Below are positions 1 to 10,880 of a stretch of DNA of 64,000 nucleotides, piece after piece (position 1 is the first letter of the stretch; the number at the start of each line of letters is the position of its first letter). Under the pieces are notes generated by a model that did no database searches, was not told the DNA's origin, and saw only the letters and a list, made by a program, of their open reading frames with translations. The DNA is taken from positions 339,212,322-339,276,321 of the forward strand of contig NC_077230.1 in assembly GCF_027887165.1 (NCBI RefSeq). Reading direction: 5' to 3'. The DNA is from Monodelphis domestica (taxonomy: Eukaryota > Chordata > Mammalia > Didelphimorphia > Didelphidae). Made by a program: the position numbers and the translations under genes.

Positions 1-387
1 AAAGCATCTCATCACCATTCTTGGCAGGGGCAGAACTTGAATTCAGGGATTTTTTAAATGTGAAAATTAGTATCACTCTACAGAAAAAAGAAAATAAGAT
101 GTTAAAAGGATGCTAAAACATACAGGATCAAAAATCAAAAGATCAAAAAACAATTTATTTTTAAATATGTGTATTTTAGACTGGTGGATTTCATTCCAAT
201 TTCACAATCTAATAATTACAAAAGCACATCTGTGCTTTAGGGAAACATGTTCAGTCTTAAGAGGGACTACTCCCAGGTGCCCCAATTCACCATGTTCTTG
301 TCTATCTCCATTTCTGATCATCTTACTTCCTAGGCTGGAATTGCTGTCACCCAACTTTTTCCTTTATCCTTGAAAATCCAGTTCAAA

Positions 388-580
388 GGGCAGCTAGGTT
401 GTTCAGTAGTTAGGGAGCCAGACCTGGAGCTGGGTGGTCCTGGGTTCAAATTTGACCTCAGACTTAGCCACAGCTTGACCCTTGGCAAATCATTTAACTC
501 CAGTTGCCCAGCTCTTGCTACTTTTCTGATTGGAACTGATACTTGATATCAATTATAAGAGAGAAGGTAGGGGGTTTTGG
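388..580 (+). mobile_element. SINE-A copy
   Basis: Starts at GGGCAGCTAGGTTGTTCAG, has the tRNA B-box-like GGTTCAAATTTGACCTCAG, and ends near GAGAAGGTAGGGG. It is diverged and nearly full length. Confidence 0.85.
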
Positions 581-604
581 TTTTTGGTTTTTGTTTATAA
601 AGTT

Positions 605-1025
605 CAATTCAAATGCCAGGAAGCCTTCTCTAACTACACCATCCCATCCTCCAAAGGCCATAATAACCTTGGGCTTTAGATTCCATGGGCAAAATTTGTT
701 TGGCAACTCTCTAATGGACTTTCCCGAACTCCCAGGGACTAGCATTTCTCTTCTGAAATTACTTTGTAAATATATTTTGTCTTAACTCGCCTGTGTCTAT
801 GCCATATCTCCACAGTACGATATATGTTTCTTGAAGGGAGGGTGTCCTTATAACCCCAGTACCTAGCATAATGAAAGCACTGATTCTTTGTTGAATTGAA
901 TTACCCCCTCCTATGAGCTCCATCAAAGCAAGGACAGGGTACTACCTAAGTTTGCGTTGTCCTCAGCACAGAGCATGGAACTTTGTGCCCAACAGGGTTT
1001 TAGTCAATGTTTGTTGTTTAGCACT
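605..1025 (+). mobile_element. Two consecutive L2 LINE 3' ends
   Basis: Both parts show the L2 tail pattern of a promotional CTTGAAGG/AGCAAGGACAGG block followed by a CCAGTACCTAGCATAATG-type segment and a TTGTTGAATTGAA ending. The second tail follows at about 905. Confidence 0.6.
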
Positions 1026-1221
1026 GATGTGAATGGGGTGTGAGATCAAGATTCTCATGCCCCCATATTCTTCCTCTCTTGGTACAGCCAAGCCACTGGG
1101 TTCTCTATGTCTGGTAGGGTAGGCATGGCTAAGAGGCTGAGGCGTCTTCCCTAACTCTACTCCAAAATTTTCATTGGCTCCTTGCTATTCACTGAATAAA
1201 AACATGGTGGCATAAGATGTA

Positions 1222-1390
1222 GGGTTCAAAGGAGTCTTAGAGAGCTAAGTCAGCCTTTTCATTTCAGCAATGAGAAAACCAAGACCTGCTGAAATGGATT
1301 AGCCAGAATCAATAGTGGGAGAATTGGGATTCAAACCCAGACAATCTGACTCCATCTATTACATCACAGACCTTCTGCAACTGGACACCA
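1222..1390 (-). mobile_element. MIR/THER-like SINE fragment
   Basis: Reads in reverse through TTTCAGCAATGAGAAAACC and GGGATTCAAACCCAGACAAT, the reverse complements of the MIR core and B-box regions. Confidence 0.6.
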
Positions 1391-1599
1391 TCCAACCTCT
1401 TCTAGCTTCTTCTCACCATGTTTTCCTTCATGTAACCAACACGGCAGTCAAACATGTGATCCCTCAAAGCTCAAATAATATGTTGTCTCTTCCTGAAAGC
1501 CTTCCTTCATTCCTTCTAGGATTAACAGACAACAAATCCCTCTATTCAAAATGCAGACCTTGATATATCCTGGAAAACTAAATCACACACTTTTCTGGA

Positions 1600-2180
1600 A
1601 CCATATGTGCTATCATTCATAAAACACTAAATACAAAAGAATAGCAGAATACTAACTTCTTTCAGGACTATTTCTATCTGAACTCCATCAGAAAAAAAGT
1701 GGGAAAGGATGAGAAAATGGTAATGAGAAGAAGAGTAAATGTTGGTAACAGATGGACTTGTCAAATGTGAAAAACAAAGTGGTTTACCTACAAAAAGGCA
1801 GAGGCCATGAAACAGCTTAAATCAAGAATGGAATCAAAAGGCCTTCTGTGGGCACCATCCTAATAAACTTGGCCAACAGCCTATGGACAAAGAAACATGG
1901 AACAGATGAGTCATGTGGATTGTTTATGAAAATGATGGAATTATGATAGCAATTCAAGACCAACTAGGATGCTGCTATTACAAATTAAAGAAGGGTTATC
2001 CTTATGGGATCCAAACTTAATGATCAATGAACACAATACAAAGAAATGGTAGAAGCAATGCAGCACATCATGGTCTAGTGAAAGAATTTAGCTCTTTCTG
2101 AACACCTAGCAAGGCATTCTCTGGTGGTTAGAATTTTACATCAGAAGCTCAATATCTTTTATGGAGTGGCAGACAAGAAA
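1600..2180. other. No gene recognised; old unassigned DNA
   Basis: AT-rich sequence with no open reading frame of note. A stretch near 1660-1690 (GACTATTTCTATCTGAACTC) resembles 31610-31632, so part is probably an old repeat. Confidence 0.4.
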
Positions 2181-2185
2181 TGCTC

Positions 2186-2780
2186 ATACTAGAAACAAAG
2201 ACCTCAAGATATCCTCAAGAACTCAACTGACAGAATGTACTGGAATTAGATCATTATCACAAATTGAACTTTTACCCCACAATTACCTAGATATAACCTT
2301 CATAAAAACTCAAAAACTTAGGGAGAACATATTTAATGGCTATGACCCTACCAAATACTTATAATCTCCAAAATACATGGAATGAAAAGTTTTCAAAGGT
2401 AGATGGAGGTATAGTAGAGAAGAGCAAAATCATTTTAGGGGTGGGGGTAGCTAAGTGGTTCAGTGGATTGAAAGTCATAACTGAAGATAGGGGGTCCTGA
2501 GTTCAAATTTGACCTCAAATATTTCCTAGATGTCTGACCCTGGGCAATTTAATCCCCATTGCCTAGTCCTTAGCACTCTTCTGCTTTGGAACCAATACAT
2601 GGCATTGATTCTAAGACAGAAGGTATGGGCTTTTTAAAAAATCATATGGGAATATAATTCTCAGCACTGATGTCCTTTCTGTTCCTGGGATTGTACCAAG
2701 GAAAATTTCAGTGAGCCTTACAGAGGATTACTTTCCAGTCTCATACTTTTATTTGATTAAAAAAGTAATTATTTTATTTG
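2186..2780 (+). repeat. Unassigned old repeat, copy 1 (split by a SINE-A)
   Basis: Shares ordered blocks with 6530-6930: CTGGAATTAGATCATTATCA, CCCACAATTACCTAGATATA, AATCTCCAA and a T-rich CTTTTATTTGATTAAAAAA end. SINE-A at 2444-2640 interrupts it. I do not recognise the family. Confidence 0.45.
2444..2640 (+). mobile_element. SINE-A copy
   Basis: Runs from GGGTAGCTAAGTGGTTCAGT to GACAGAAGGTATGGGC, followed by an A-rich tail. It is inserted in an older repeat. Confidence 0.88.
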
Positions 2781-3530
2781 CTTGTAAAATATTAAATATT
2801 TTTTTAAACCACAGTAGCATGTGATTTGTCCTAGGCCTGTTTCTATTCTATTCTCACAATTACAGAATCAGAGAATGTCAGAGCAAGGTCCTGAAACCAC
2901 TATGGTAGTTTTAAAATCCCGACAAGAACACCAAAGTACTGGATCACTAGGTTCTGGTGATACTACTGAATGGATTAGTTTCCTAGGTGAAGTGATGCAA
3001 GTGCTCCTAGGAATCGAAAAAGGGTGAGCATAGAGTTACTGTCTTGCCCTCCTTAAAGCTCTGATGGGGATCAACGTGACAGAGCAGATAGAGGAACAAG
3101 CAGCTCTCCTTGTGTTCTAATATCACAAGAAGGCAAGATACAACAGAACAAATCAAGGACTCCAGAACCTACCACAGAAATGCTTCAGTGCAAAGGTCAC
3201 TGACCATTTAAGTAATCATCAATGTGTAAGAAAGGTTTAAAGACATGAGTATTTTCATTTTGCACCAATATTCCATCACAATAAAACTGAAAACAGATCT
3301 TATCAACTAACTATAGCCAAGGATTTTATTCTGTTTTTTGTCCCATGTTATCCTCAGCTCCAAGTCACCCAAACATAAGTTGTAGATCAGTGCAGGTCAA
3401 TCATAATAAATAAATTCATTCACAAACTCAGATGGGATGAAATAAGAGGAAAGGCTGAAAAGGAGGTTCCCTGAAGAGGGAAAAGCTGAATAACCTGAAA
3501 TATTAAAAATCAATACTTAATACCAACTCA
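2780..3530. other. No gene recognised
   Basis: AT-rich unique-looking sequence. Short open frames here have no recognisable domain. Confidence 0.5.
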
Positions 3531-3535
3531 AGGAT

Positions 3536-3755
3536 GTTATTGTTTAGTTGTGTCTGACTCTTTGTGGGATTTTCTTGGCAAAGATACTGGAGTGGTTTGG
3601 CATTTCCTTCTCTAGTATGTCCCCATTTTTAGAGATGAGTACACAAGGTAAATTGGGGTTAGGTGACTTGCCTAGGGTCAAAGGGCTAATAATTGTCCAA
3701 GGGCAAATTTGAGCCTAGTGCTCTATCCATTGCACTTCCTGTCTGTTCCAAAGAG
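3536..3755 (-). mobile_element. SINE-B copy
   Basis: Begins with the tail block AGTTGTGTCTGACTCTTTGT and GATTTTCTTGGCAAAGATAC, and ends at the reversed head TGCTCTATCCATTGCACTTC. Confidence 0.88.
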
Positions 3756-3889
3756 TGCTACTTAAAAACAAAAAAGGTATCACCAAAATGCAAGATGTGC
3801 CTGGAGGCTAGGCAAATATACAGACATACAATATAGTTTTTAAGAGGAAAAGAAGTATGATGAGTTGCACTGATCTGGGATGTTTGAGA

Positions 3890-3990
3890 TGTCAATTATA
3901 GGATAAGCACCAGTGTACAAATACAAGCAAAGAGAAAAACAGTTCCTGTCCCCAAGGAGCTTATATTCTAATAAAAAGAATGCACAACAG
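3890..3990 (+). repeat. Ancient interspersed repeat fragment
   Basis: Contains TACAAATACAAGCAAAGAG and CCAAGGAGCTTATATTCTA, a pattern also found at 6240, 14705, 52190 and 63370. The family name is uncertain. Confidence 0.45.
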
Positions 3991-4180
3991 ACCAAAGGAG
4001 CTATAAATCTGGGGGTGGGAGGAGAAAAGGTACCCAAATCCCAGGGACTGGGTGTAGTCCAGAAAGTCAAAGGCAGTGCTATAAGGCATGATGAGCTGCT
4101 TGATTTCTATAAGAACCTGAAAAGCTTAAGTCTACTCAGGTATGAATTAAGAATGGTCTGTCCTTTGGAAAAACGTCTAC

Positions 4181-4678
4181 TGTGATTGGTAGATGTGAGA
4201 ACTTAGGGGAGGTGACATAGGAGAAAATTCCCTTTAAAAGGAGGTCAAAAAGGAGGTCTCGGGAGATTCAGCTGGGAAAAGCTGAATTGGAGGAGGCAGC
4301 TGGTGTCTCTTTGAACACTAGAATCTTGCTTGGACAAATCTTGTGGTGAGTGGATAAAAGACTGACTGATCTCTCTCTTAGGGTTTTCAGCCTAGGCTGG
4401 CTCATGCTGACCTAGGTTGGTCTAGCCCTTTTTCTCATTATTTCCTTTCTCTCTCTCTCTCTCTCTTTCATTAATTCCTCATTTGTATTCATTAAAATCT
4501 CTATAAAACCCAGCTGACTTGAGTATATTTAATATTTGGGAATTTTTCCCTGGCGACCACCTTATATTTGATTTAAAACAAGACACTGTCTTGAAACCAT
4601 ATGTTCTGCGGTCACAATTTAAGCCAACCACTATTTTATCTGTAACAGTTCATGACTCCCACTATTTTAATCATCACA
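4181..4678 (+). mobile_element. Solo LTR of a marsupial endogenous retrovirus (fossil)
   Basis: About 498 bp, beginning TGTGAT and ending ATCACA, a perfect 6-bp inverted terminal pair with canonical TG...CA ends. It has a TTTAAAA TATA-like site in the first part, a CT-rich tract, and the segment TAAAACCCAGCTGACTTG then TTCCCTGGCGACCACC, which I recognise from marsupial ERV LTRs. There is no internal retroviral sequence next to it. No matching target duplication is visible, which suggests an old insertion or later recombination. Confidence 0.75.
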
Positions 4679-5005
4679 AATGCCAGGACAATTCTGAGGG
4701 ACTTATGAGAAAGAACACTATCCATATCCTGAGAAAGAACTGTGGGAGCAGAAACACAGAAGAAAAACATATGATTTATCACTTTTATATATGAGTATAG
4801 GATTTGGGGGTTTGATTTTAAAAGATTACTCTATTACAAAAATGAATAATATGGAAATAGGTTTTGAGTGATAAAATGTCTAATCCAGTGGAATTGCTTG
4901 TCAGCTCAAGGAGAGGGGATGGAAGAGGGGAGGGAGAGAACATGAATCAGGTAACCTTGGAAAAACATTTTTAAAAAATAAATTAAATTATTAAAAAAAT
5001 GTTTT
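4679..5005 (+). mobile_element. L1 LINE 3' end (3' UTR)
   Basis: Starts AATGCCAGGACAATTCTGAG and passes AGAAAGAACTGTGGGAGCAG, GTGGAATTGCTTGTCAGCTC and CATGAATCAGGTAACCTTGG before an A-rich tail. These are typical marsupial L1 3' UTR blocks. It abuts the LTR without a gap. Confidence 0.75.
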
Positions 5006-5935
5006 AAAAGAAAGTGAAAAGCAGACAGACAAGAGGAGATTTTCTGACCAAGATCCACAAAATTGAGGCCTCAGGTAGAACTCACCAAGAGAAGGGAATC
5101 TAACAGCATTAAGATACTCTACACAAAAACAAAATTTTTAAAAGTTTGCATTTGCTATAGTCATCATGGATGATTAAATTCTTCCACAACATTTAAAAGT
5201 ATAAAAAGAGCCCAGGACTTATATAAAAATCTACACCAAGACCATTACTATTGCAAAGACCATAAGAAGAAAGGTAGATACCACCATGTCAGAAACAAGT
5301 TGAGAAACTTACTGAAGACCAAGGAAGAAGCATTGGAAGTTTACAGTGACAGCTAGTCTGTAAATGCAATAAAAACCTTGACCACCATATTGCTCAATTA
5401 AATACAACAAAAAAGAAATGTGAGGAATGGGATATAGAAAATAAAAATATAGCAAGAATTCCCAGTATCCCTAATCAATAACTGAGACTGAAAGCTAAAA
5501 AGCTAGGTTGAGACAAGAAATAAATGAGGCAGAGCAAATATCAAAACAAACCTCAACATTGACTAAAAAATATATTAGAGAGATTTGAGAACAAATAAAT
5601 CAAAGGAGAGAGAATCCCCAAAGTAAAAGGATATGGATAATTTCTGCTCATCTGTATGTGTTGTATAAGAGTAAAAATGATGAAAAAGCAAGTCAGATCA
5701 AATACAAAACAGAAAGCTTGAGCTCTACAACACTGTTATAATGAGTAGTTACATTAAGGTAGGAAAGTAACACTGTTTTCTTTGCAAAACTAGAAAGCCA
5801 AAAGGCTAGATAAAAGAAATATCCATTGGTTCAAATGTTTTAGAGTGGTGCGTGAATTAATTACTAACAAAGCAGTTAACCAGCTTTCTCTCAAACATAA
5901 CCATGATCCCAGCTTTCCTGACAGAGGACATCACT
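5005..5935. other. No gene recognised
   Basis: A-rich sequence without domains; perhaps decayed LINE, but I cannot assign it. Confidence 0.4.
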
Positions 5936-5937
5936 AA

Positions 5938-6142
5938 TTTTTTTTTAATAAACTTTTACCTTCTGTCTTGGAATTAATACTATATTTTGGTTCCAAGGCA
6001 GAAGAGTGGTAAGGGCTAGGCATTGAGGGTTAAGTGACTTGCCCAGGGTCACCCAACAAGAAAGGGGCCTATCTGAGGCCAGATTTGAATCCAGGTCTTC
6101 ACATTTTTGGCCTTGGCTCTCAATCCACTGTATACCTACTAG
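5938..6142 (-). mobile_element. SINE-A copy
   Basis: Reads AAACTTTTACCTTCTGTCTT, GTGACTTGCCCAGGGTCACC and CTTGGCTCTCAATCCACTG, a full-length reverse copy. Confidence 0.88.
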
Positions 6143-6234
6143 CAAAGGTGAGAATGCCAGTGCTCTCTTCAAATTTAAGTCAATTGAATGGATAGATATT
6201 TTATACAAAGGATTTATCAACATCTTTATGAAAA

Positions 6235-6370
6235 ATAATAGCAACAAGCATTAAGCACTGTGCTAAGCACCAGGGATACAAAAAAAACAAATAGTTTCTG
6301 CCCTCAAGGAGCGTACAATCTAGTAGGGAGAGAATATACAAACTAGGTACATTCAGGATATATACAGATT
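6235..6370 (+). repeat. Ancient interspersed repeat fragment
   Basis: Contains AGCACTGTGCTAAGCACCAG and CCTCAAGGAGCGTACAATC, the same family as the 14705 copy. Confidence 0.5.
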
Positions 6371-6529
6371 GTATCACTGTAAATAAGTATTTACACAGGA
6401 AAACAACTTGTCGGAAGACTATTTCTCTATTTAAAAGATGAAGATATGATCTTTATGGTAATAATGACAGCATGATAACTATAATCAGTTTAGTAGCTAA
6501 AAATGTCCTAGAAAGACATGATCAAGAAT

Positions 6530-6930
6530 CACACACTAGAAACTTGCTTTCATTAACCACTGAATATACAGACTACAAATACAAGCCCCCAAATATTCTT
6601 GAGAATTCAACAAATAAACTGTATTGGAATTGGAACATTATTACAGAGAGAAATGTTACCCACAATTGCCTGAACATAACATTAAACCATAAACATTTAA
6701 CACCACTTTTAATAGTCCTTATCATATAATAGACTCAATAATCTCCAATCTAAGTGGAGTTAAAAAGGTTTTAAAACACAGAGGCCTAGCAGAAAGCATG
6801 AAAACCATGTGGCGGCTGGAAAAAAAATATATCATCCCCCTACGTCCTGCCTGATCCCAAAGATACTTTCAATGAACCTTCAGAAAATGAGCTTATATTT
6901 CAATGCTTTTATTTAGTTAAAAAAAAAAGA
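6530..6930 (+). repeat. Unassigned old repeat, copy 2
   Basis: Matches 2186-2780 in order and orientation, with TTGGAATTGGAACATTATTA, ACCCACAATTGCCTGAACAT, AATCTCCAATC and CAATGCTTTTATTTAGTTAA. It contains no SINE, so it shows the uninterrupted length of about 400 bp. Confidence 0.45.
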
Positions 6931-7149
6931 CCCAGCTCACTTTATCTACTTATGCAACAGCCTGTAGAATATTCTTTAAATATAAAAGAATAAGTGTCTC
7001 TGGACCATGTCTCTATAATAATTACATTATGATCTAATTATATTAACAAAAATTATAGGATTATTAAGATGAATATAACTGGGATTATATTATAATAGCA
7101 ATTCACATTTAATATTTTAAAGTACACAATGCCCTTTCCTTACAATGAG

Positions 7150-7420
7150 AATTACAGAACTGGCACTTCAGAGCTGGGAAGGGCCTCAGAGGTCATCTTG
7201 TCCAACCCATTCCTGAATGAGAATTCCATCTACTGTATCACCGACAAGTGATTACCCAGTCTTTGTTCAAAGACCTCCAGTGACAATAAACCCTCTGCCT
7301 CCTAAGGTGGGCCATTCCACTTTTGAGAGAGTTCATACTGCTGGGAAAGCTTCCTTCACATCAAGCCTAAAATTATCTCTTTGCAGTGTCCAATTGTCTT
7401 TGGAAGCCAATTCTCTCTCT
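7150..7420 (-). mobile_element. L3/CR1 LINE 3' end
   Basis: Contains GGAAGGGCCTCAGAGGTCAT, TTCAAAGACCTCCAGTGACA, GGGCCATTCCACTTTTGAGA and a CTTCCTTCACATCAAGCCT block, all in the reverse sense of the L3 tail. Confidence 0.7.
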
Positions 7421-7454
7421 ATTTATTCTGTATGTGCTTATATAAAAACTTGTC

Positions 7455-7565
7455 TCCCCCATTAGAATGTAAGTTACTTGTGAATAATGACTTCCTCTTC
7501 TGTATTTCTATTGCCAGTCTTGAGCGTAATGTCTAGAGGATTAATAAATGCTTGCTGGTTGACTA
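7455..7565 (+). mobile_element. L2 LINE 3' end
   Basis: AGAATGTAAGTTACTTGTGA to TTAATAAATGCTTGCTGGTT fits the L2 terminal segment. Confidence 0.65.
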
Positions 7566-7669
7566 ATTGGCTAAATATTCTTTGAAAGTGATCTGCCCTC
7601 AGCCACTGACCATGAGAAATTATTATTATTATTATTAGAGAATTTGAACCAATAGGAGGCAATATATCC

Positions 7670-8440
7670 AGCCAGAAGCGGAGTAGAACAAACCAAGGGC
7701 AAAAAAAAAAGGTCTCCTGAAAAAAGGAACTACCTGTCTGTTCTTCCTATCCCCTGCCTTGACACTAATGTCCTGAGGGAGTCAAAGGGTAGCTTCTCCA
7801 TTTCCCACTCCACCCTGGTGTGTCCTGAAGCACAGGGCACTCACGTTTCTTTTGTGTTTATTCTTTTGTGACATTAGACAAGCAAGTATCCAGAGACAGG
7901 ACTGCCCAGGTGACTTGGAGAGTTTGGGAGATCAGAGCTCCCATCAGCGGCCCCTCAGGTGACCAGAGTCAGTAGCTGTGACTACCAAAGGAAGCACCAT
8001 TAGATATGAAGAGGGCAGCCACTTGTGACAGCAAGGAAGTATCATCTGCAGTCCCAGTAGAGGCTCTAATCCTCAGAGACTAGAGTCATGAGGACTCTAC
8101 AAAGGAAAAAAATGGCTTCCAGAACCAGGACCTCATGACCAAGTTGGATTCCACTCTCCCCAGGAACCTTGTGAGTTCAAAGGAAGAGTGTATCCCTAGT
8201 TTTAGGAGAAAATATTCTTGCAATAATTGTCTTTATTTTAACCACTTAGTAAATACATTCCATAAATACTAATTAAGTCTTATTCAATGAAGGCTGATGA
8301 GTGTTAGAAGCCTCCATCTTTTGGTGTTATCCTTGGATCCCTGAGAAGAGTAGTAGTCTATAATCCCTCTTGGGATACCAACCCTTAAGTGTTAATATAG
8401 GGTAAGAAAAAAGTCCCAGAAAGGATATTATATTTTATAT
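7670..8440. other. No gene recognised
   Basis: Moderate-GC sequence with no repeat I can name and no convincing exon. It is inside the presumed USP35 intron or 3' region. Confidence 0.4.
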
Positions 8441-8449
8441 TCTATGAAC

Positions 8450-9260
8450 TCAAGGCTGCTCATCAATTTGTTGGCCCTCCAAGGTATGGTCTCCAGATTA
8501 CAAATATCCTTCCTAAAATGTACTACCTAGAAATGACCACAACATCCCAGATGTAGCCTAACTAGGGTAGAGGATTACAACAAGATTGCAACCATTCAGG
8601 TGCTGGGTACCATGCCAATCTTGATGTAGACTAAGATCAATCTAGCTTTCTTAGCTATGATACAACACTGTTGCCTCTATTCAGTTTTAGTCCTCTAGAA
8701 CCCTTCATCTGTTTTTTTTCTTTTTTACAAACTTTTACCTTCCATCTTAGAATCAATACTATATTGATTTCAAATATTTCAAAGGCAGAAGATGGGTTAA
8801 AGGCTAGGCAATGGGGGTTAAGTGACTTGCTCAAGGTCAGACAGTTAGGAAGAGTCTGAGAGGCTAGATCTGAACCCAGAACCCCCAGTCTCCCGGCCTC
8901 TATCCACTAAGTCACTTGTCTTCAGATACTTTTTCAAGCAAGTTGTTCTCTAGCCATGTCTAAATCACTTTATATTTTTGGAAACTGACTCTGTGAACTC
9001 AAGTATATGACTACATTTATCCAATAAATTCCACCAATTTTCTATCATGTCCAAAGATCTTTTGGGGATCCCCACACTGTCATACATTATCCATTCCTTT
9101 AAGATCATGACCCTGTTCATCCAATGTGGTAGCCATCACTCCCTTTTGGGATACCAACCCTTTTGTCCAGTAAGGTAGCCATCCCTTCCATCTTGATATA
9201 ATCTACAAATTTCTGAAGGATGCAATCTATGCTTCTATCCAAGTTATTGGTAAAGATGTG
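8450..9260 (-). mobile_element. L3/CR1 LINE fragment, split by a SINE-A
   Basis: CCAGATGTAGCCTAACTAGG, AATCTAGCTTTCTTAGC and, after the SINE, TGTTCTCTAGCCATGTCTAA and CCAATAAATTCCACCAATTT are ordered L3 blocks in reverse. The SINE-A at 8711-8922 separates the two parts. Confidence 0.65.
8711..8922 (-). mobile_element. SINE-A copy inserted in L3
   Basis: Reads AAACTTTTACCTTCCATCTT, GGCTAGGCAATGGGGGTTAA and GCCTCTATCCACTAAGTCAC. Confidence 0.88.
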
Positions 9261-9264
9261 AAAT

Positions 9265-9740
9265 AGCACCAGATCCCTGGGTTATATCCTTCCTTCAAGG
9301 GCCAGCTCATGTGTTACCTTTTCCATAAAGGAAGTTAGTGAGCCCAAGCTCATATAGCCCACTGTGACTGGCGAGCCCAGACCAGGCCATGATGTACATC
9401 CCATCTAGTCATCCACTCTGGCCATCTTTCTTTACCCTCTACTTTGCTGCCATATGTGTACCATATTGGTATCCCAATAGTTCTGAGAATGGTAATCAAG
9501 TTAATAAATAAAATTATTTCCAGAAGGGATATGTTCTTCAACTTCCCATTTGTTGGGTTCAATGGCTTCATTATCATCTTTGTGACTACCCAGGTGGATC
9601 ATTACTACTCCCCTACACATGTTACTTCGCACAATTAGAGTATAAGGTCCTTGAAGATAAGAAATGTCTCCCTTTGGGGCTTAGTACAGTGCCTGGCACA
9701 TAGCATATGCTTAATAAAATGTTTCTTTACTCATTCAATA
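9265..9740 (+). mobile_element. L2 LINE fragment
   Basis: TTCCTTCAAGGGCCAGCTCA occurs upstream, and the tail runs from GAGTATAAGGTCCTTGAAGA to GTGCCTGGCACATAGCATAT and TTAATAAAATGTTT. The middle part (9350-9630) is less certain. Confidence 0.6.
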
Positions 9741-9975
9741 TGCCTTTCTAACTCTCCCCCTCTTTACTCCAAGTGAAAGTAGTGTCTCTCTCCTTAAATT
9801 TGTCATAACATTCTGCCTGACCCCTTTCTTTACTCAGTTCTTAAGCTCTCTTCTATCATAGTTTTATGAAGGTAAGTTCTTTTAAAACAGGGTCTGAGTC
9901 CTAGTCATCTTGTTTTCTCTAACACAGAGCACAGGGTTTAGTATGTTGTAGGTGTTGATAATATTAAATTGAGTT
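9740..9975 (+). mobile_element. L2 LINE 3' end
   Basis: A second L2-like tail directly follows the first, ending near GTATGTTGTAGGTGTTGATA. Confidence 0.5.
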
Positions 9976-10019
9976 TAATTACTAGGTAAAGTCTTGATTC
10001 CATCTGAAATCATCTCCAA

Positions 10020-10190
10020 TTTATCCCATTAGTTCTTGTCTGTATATAGTTGCTTGCACATTGTATCCCCCTTTAGATTGTGACTTTCTTGAGGGCAGGG
10101 ACTGTTTTTGCCTCCCTTTAAATCCCCAGTGCTTAGCAAAGTGCCTGGCACACCATAGGTACTTAATAAATTCCTTCTGACTTCTAATTT
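10020..10190 (+). mobile_element. L2 LINE 3' end
   Basis: TTGTGACTTTCTTGAGGGCA, CAGTGCTTAGCAAAGTGCCT and GGTACTTAATAAATTCC are L2 terminal motifs. Confidence 0.75.
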
Positions 10191-10880
10191 GTTTGTCAAC
10201 AAATTATGTAGAAGTGCCAAGACTACAGAAGTTCATATACTATTTATATTTTCTTTTGTGTGTGCTTTATTTACAAATTTAAAAAACCTTTTTACGTGCT
10301 ATAAATTCCTTGATTTTTGTGTTACTCATGCTCCCTTATTCAAAAGGTTTCACTTGTAAGAAAATTTCATGAACAAGAGGCAGTGGGAAGCAGAGTAGAG
10401 ATTTGGATAACTAATGGGAAAAAATAGAACCAATACTACTATGGCATTCATACTGTAAAATATCAACTGGACAAAAGGCAGAAATAGATGAGGGGTTCAA
10501 GAAACAGTTAATAAATCTCATACTGAATCATGATGTAGTAATGACTCAACTTCTTAAACATTTACTAGAGCATTATCTCTGACAAAAGCAGAAAAACTAA
10601 CAAATTCTTAAATTGCCTGAATGATTATTTTATTCTTGAAAAGATGGAGGCTCTGGTGATGATAAATAATTTTGTTGCAGGAAACGTGTGGGATATCTTA
10701 GAAGGAAGTGACTGATCGATTTTAGAATTCATGATAGAGTCTGGAAAACCAAGTATAGTCTCACTCCCTCTAGTTGGAGAGGAAAAAAAATTTGAATAAA
10801 AAATTGGTGAGATAAAATGACTCTTGCCTACTAAGAAAGTCAGTCCACAAAAGATGGGACATGCTCAAGAGTAAAATTCC
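10190..10880. other. No gene recognised
   Basis: AT-rich; the right part may be more 5' sequence of the L3 copy that follows, but I cannot align it confidently. Confidence 0.4.
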
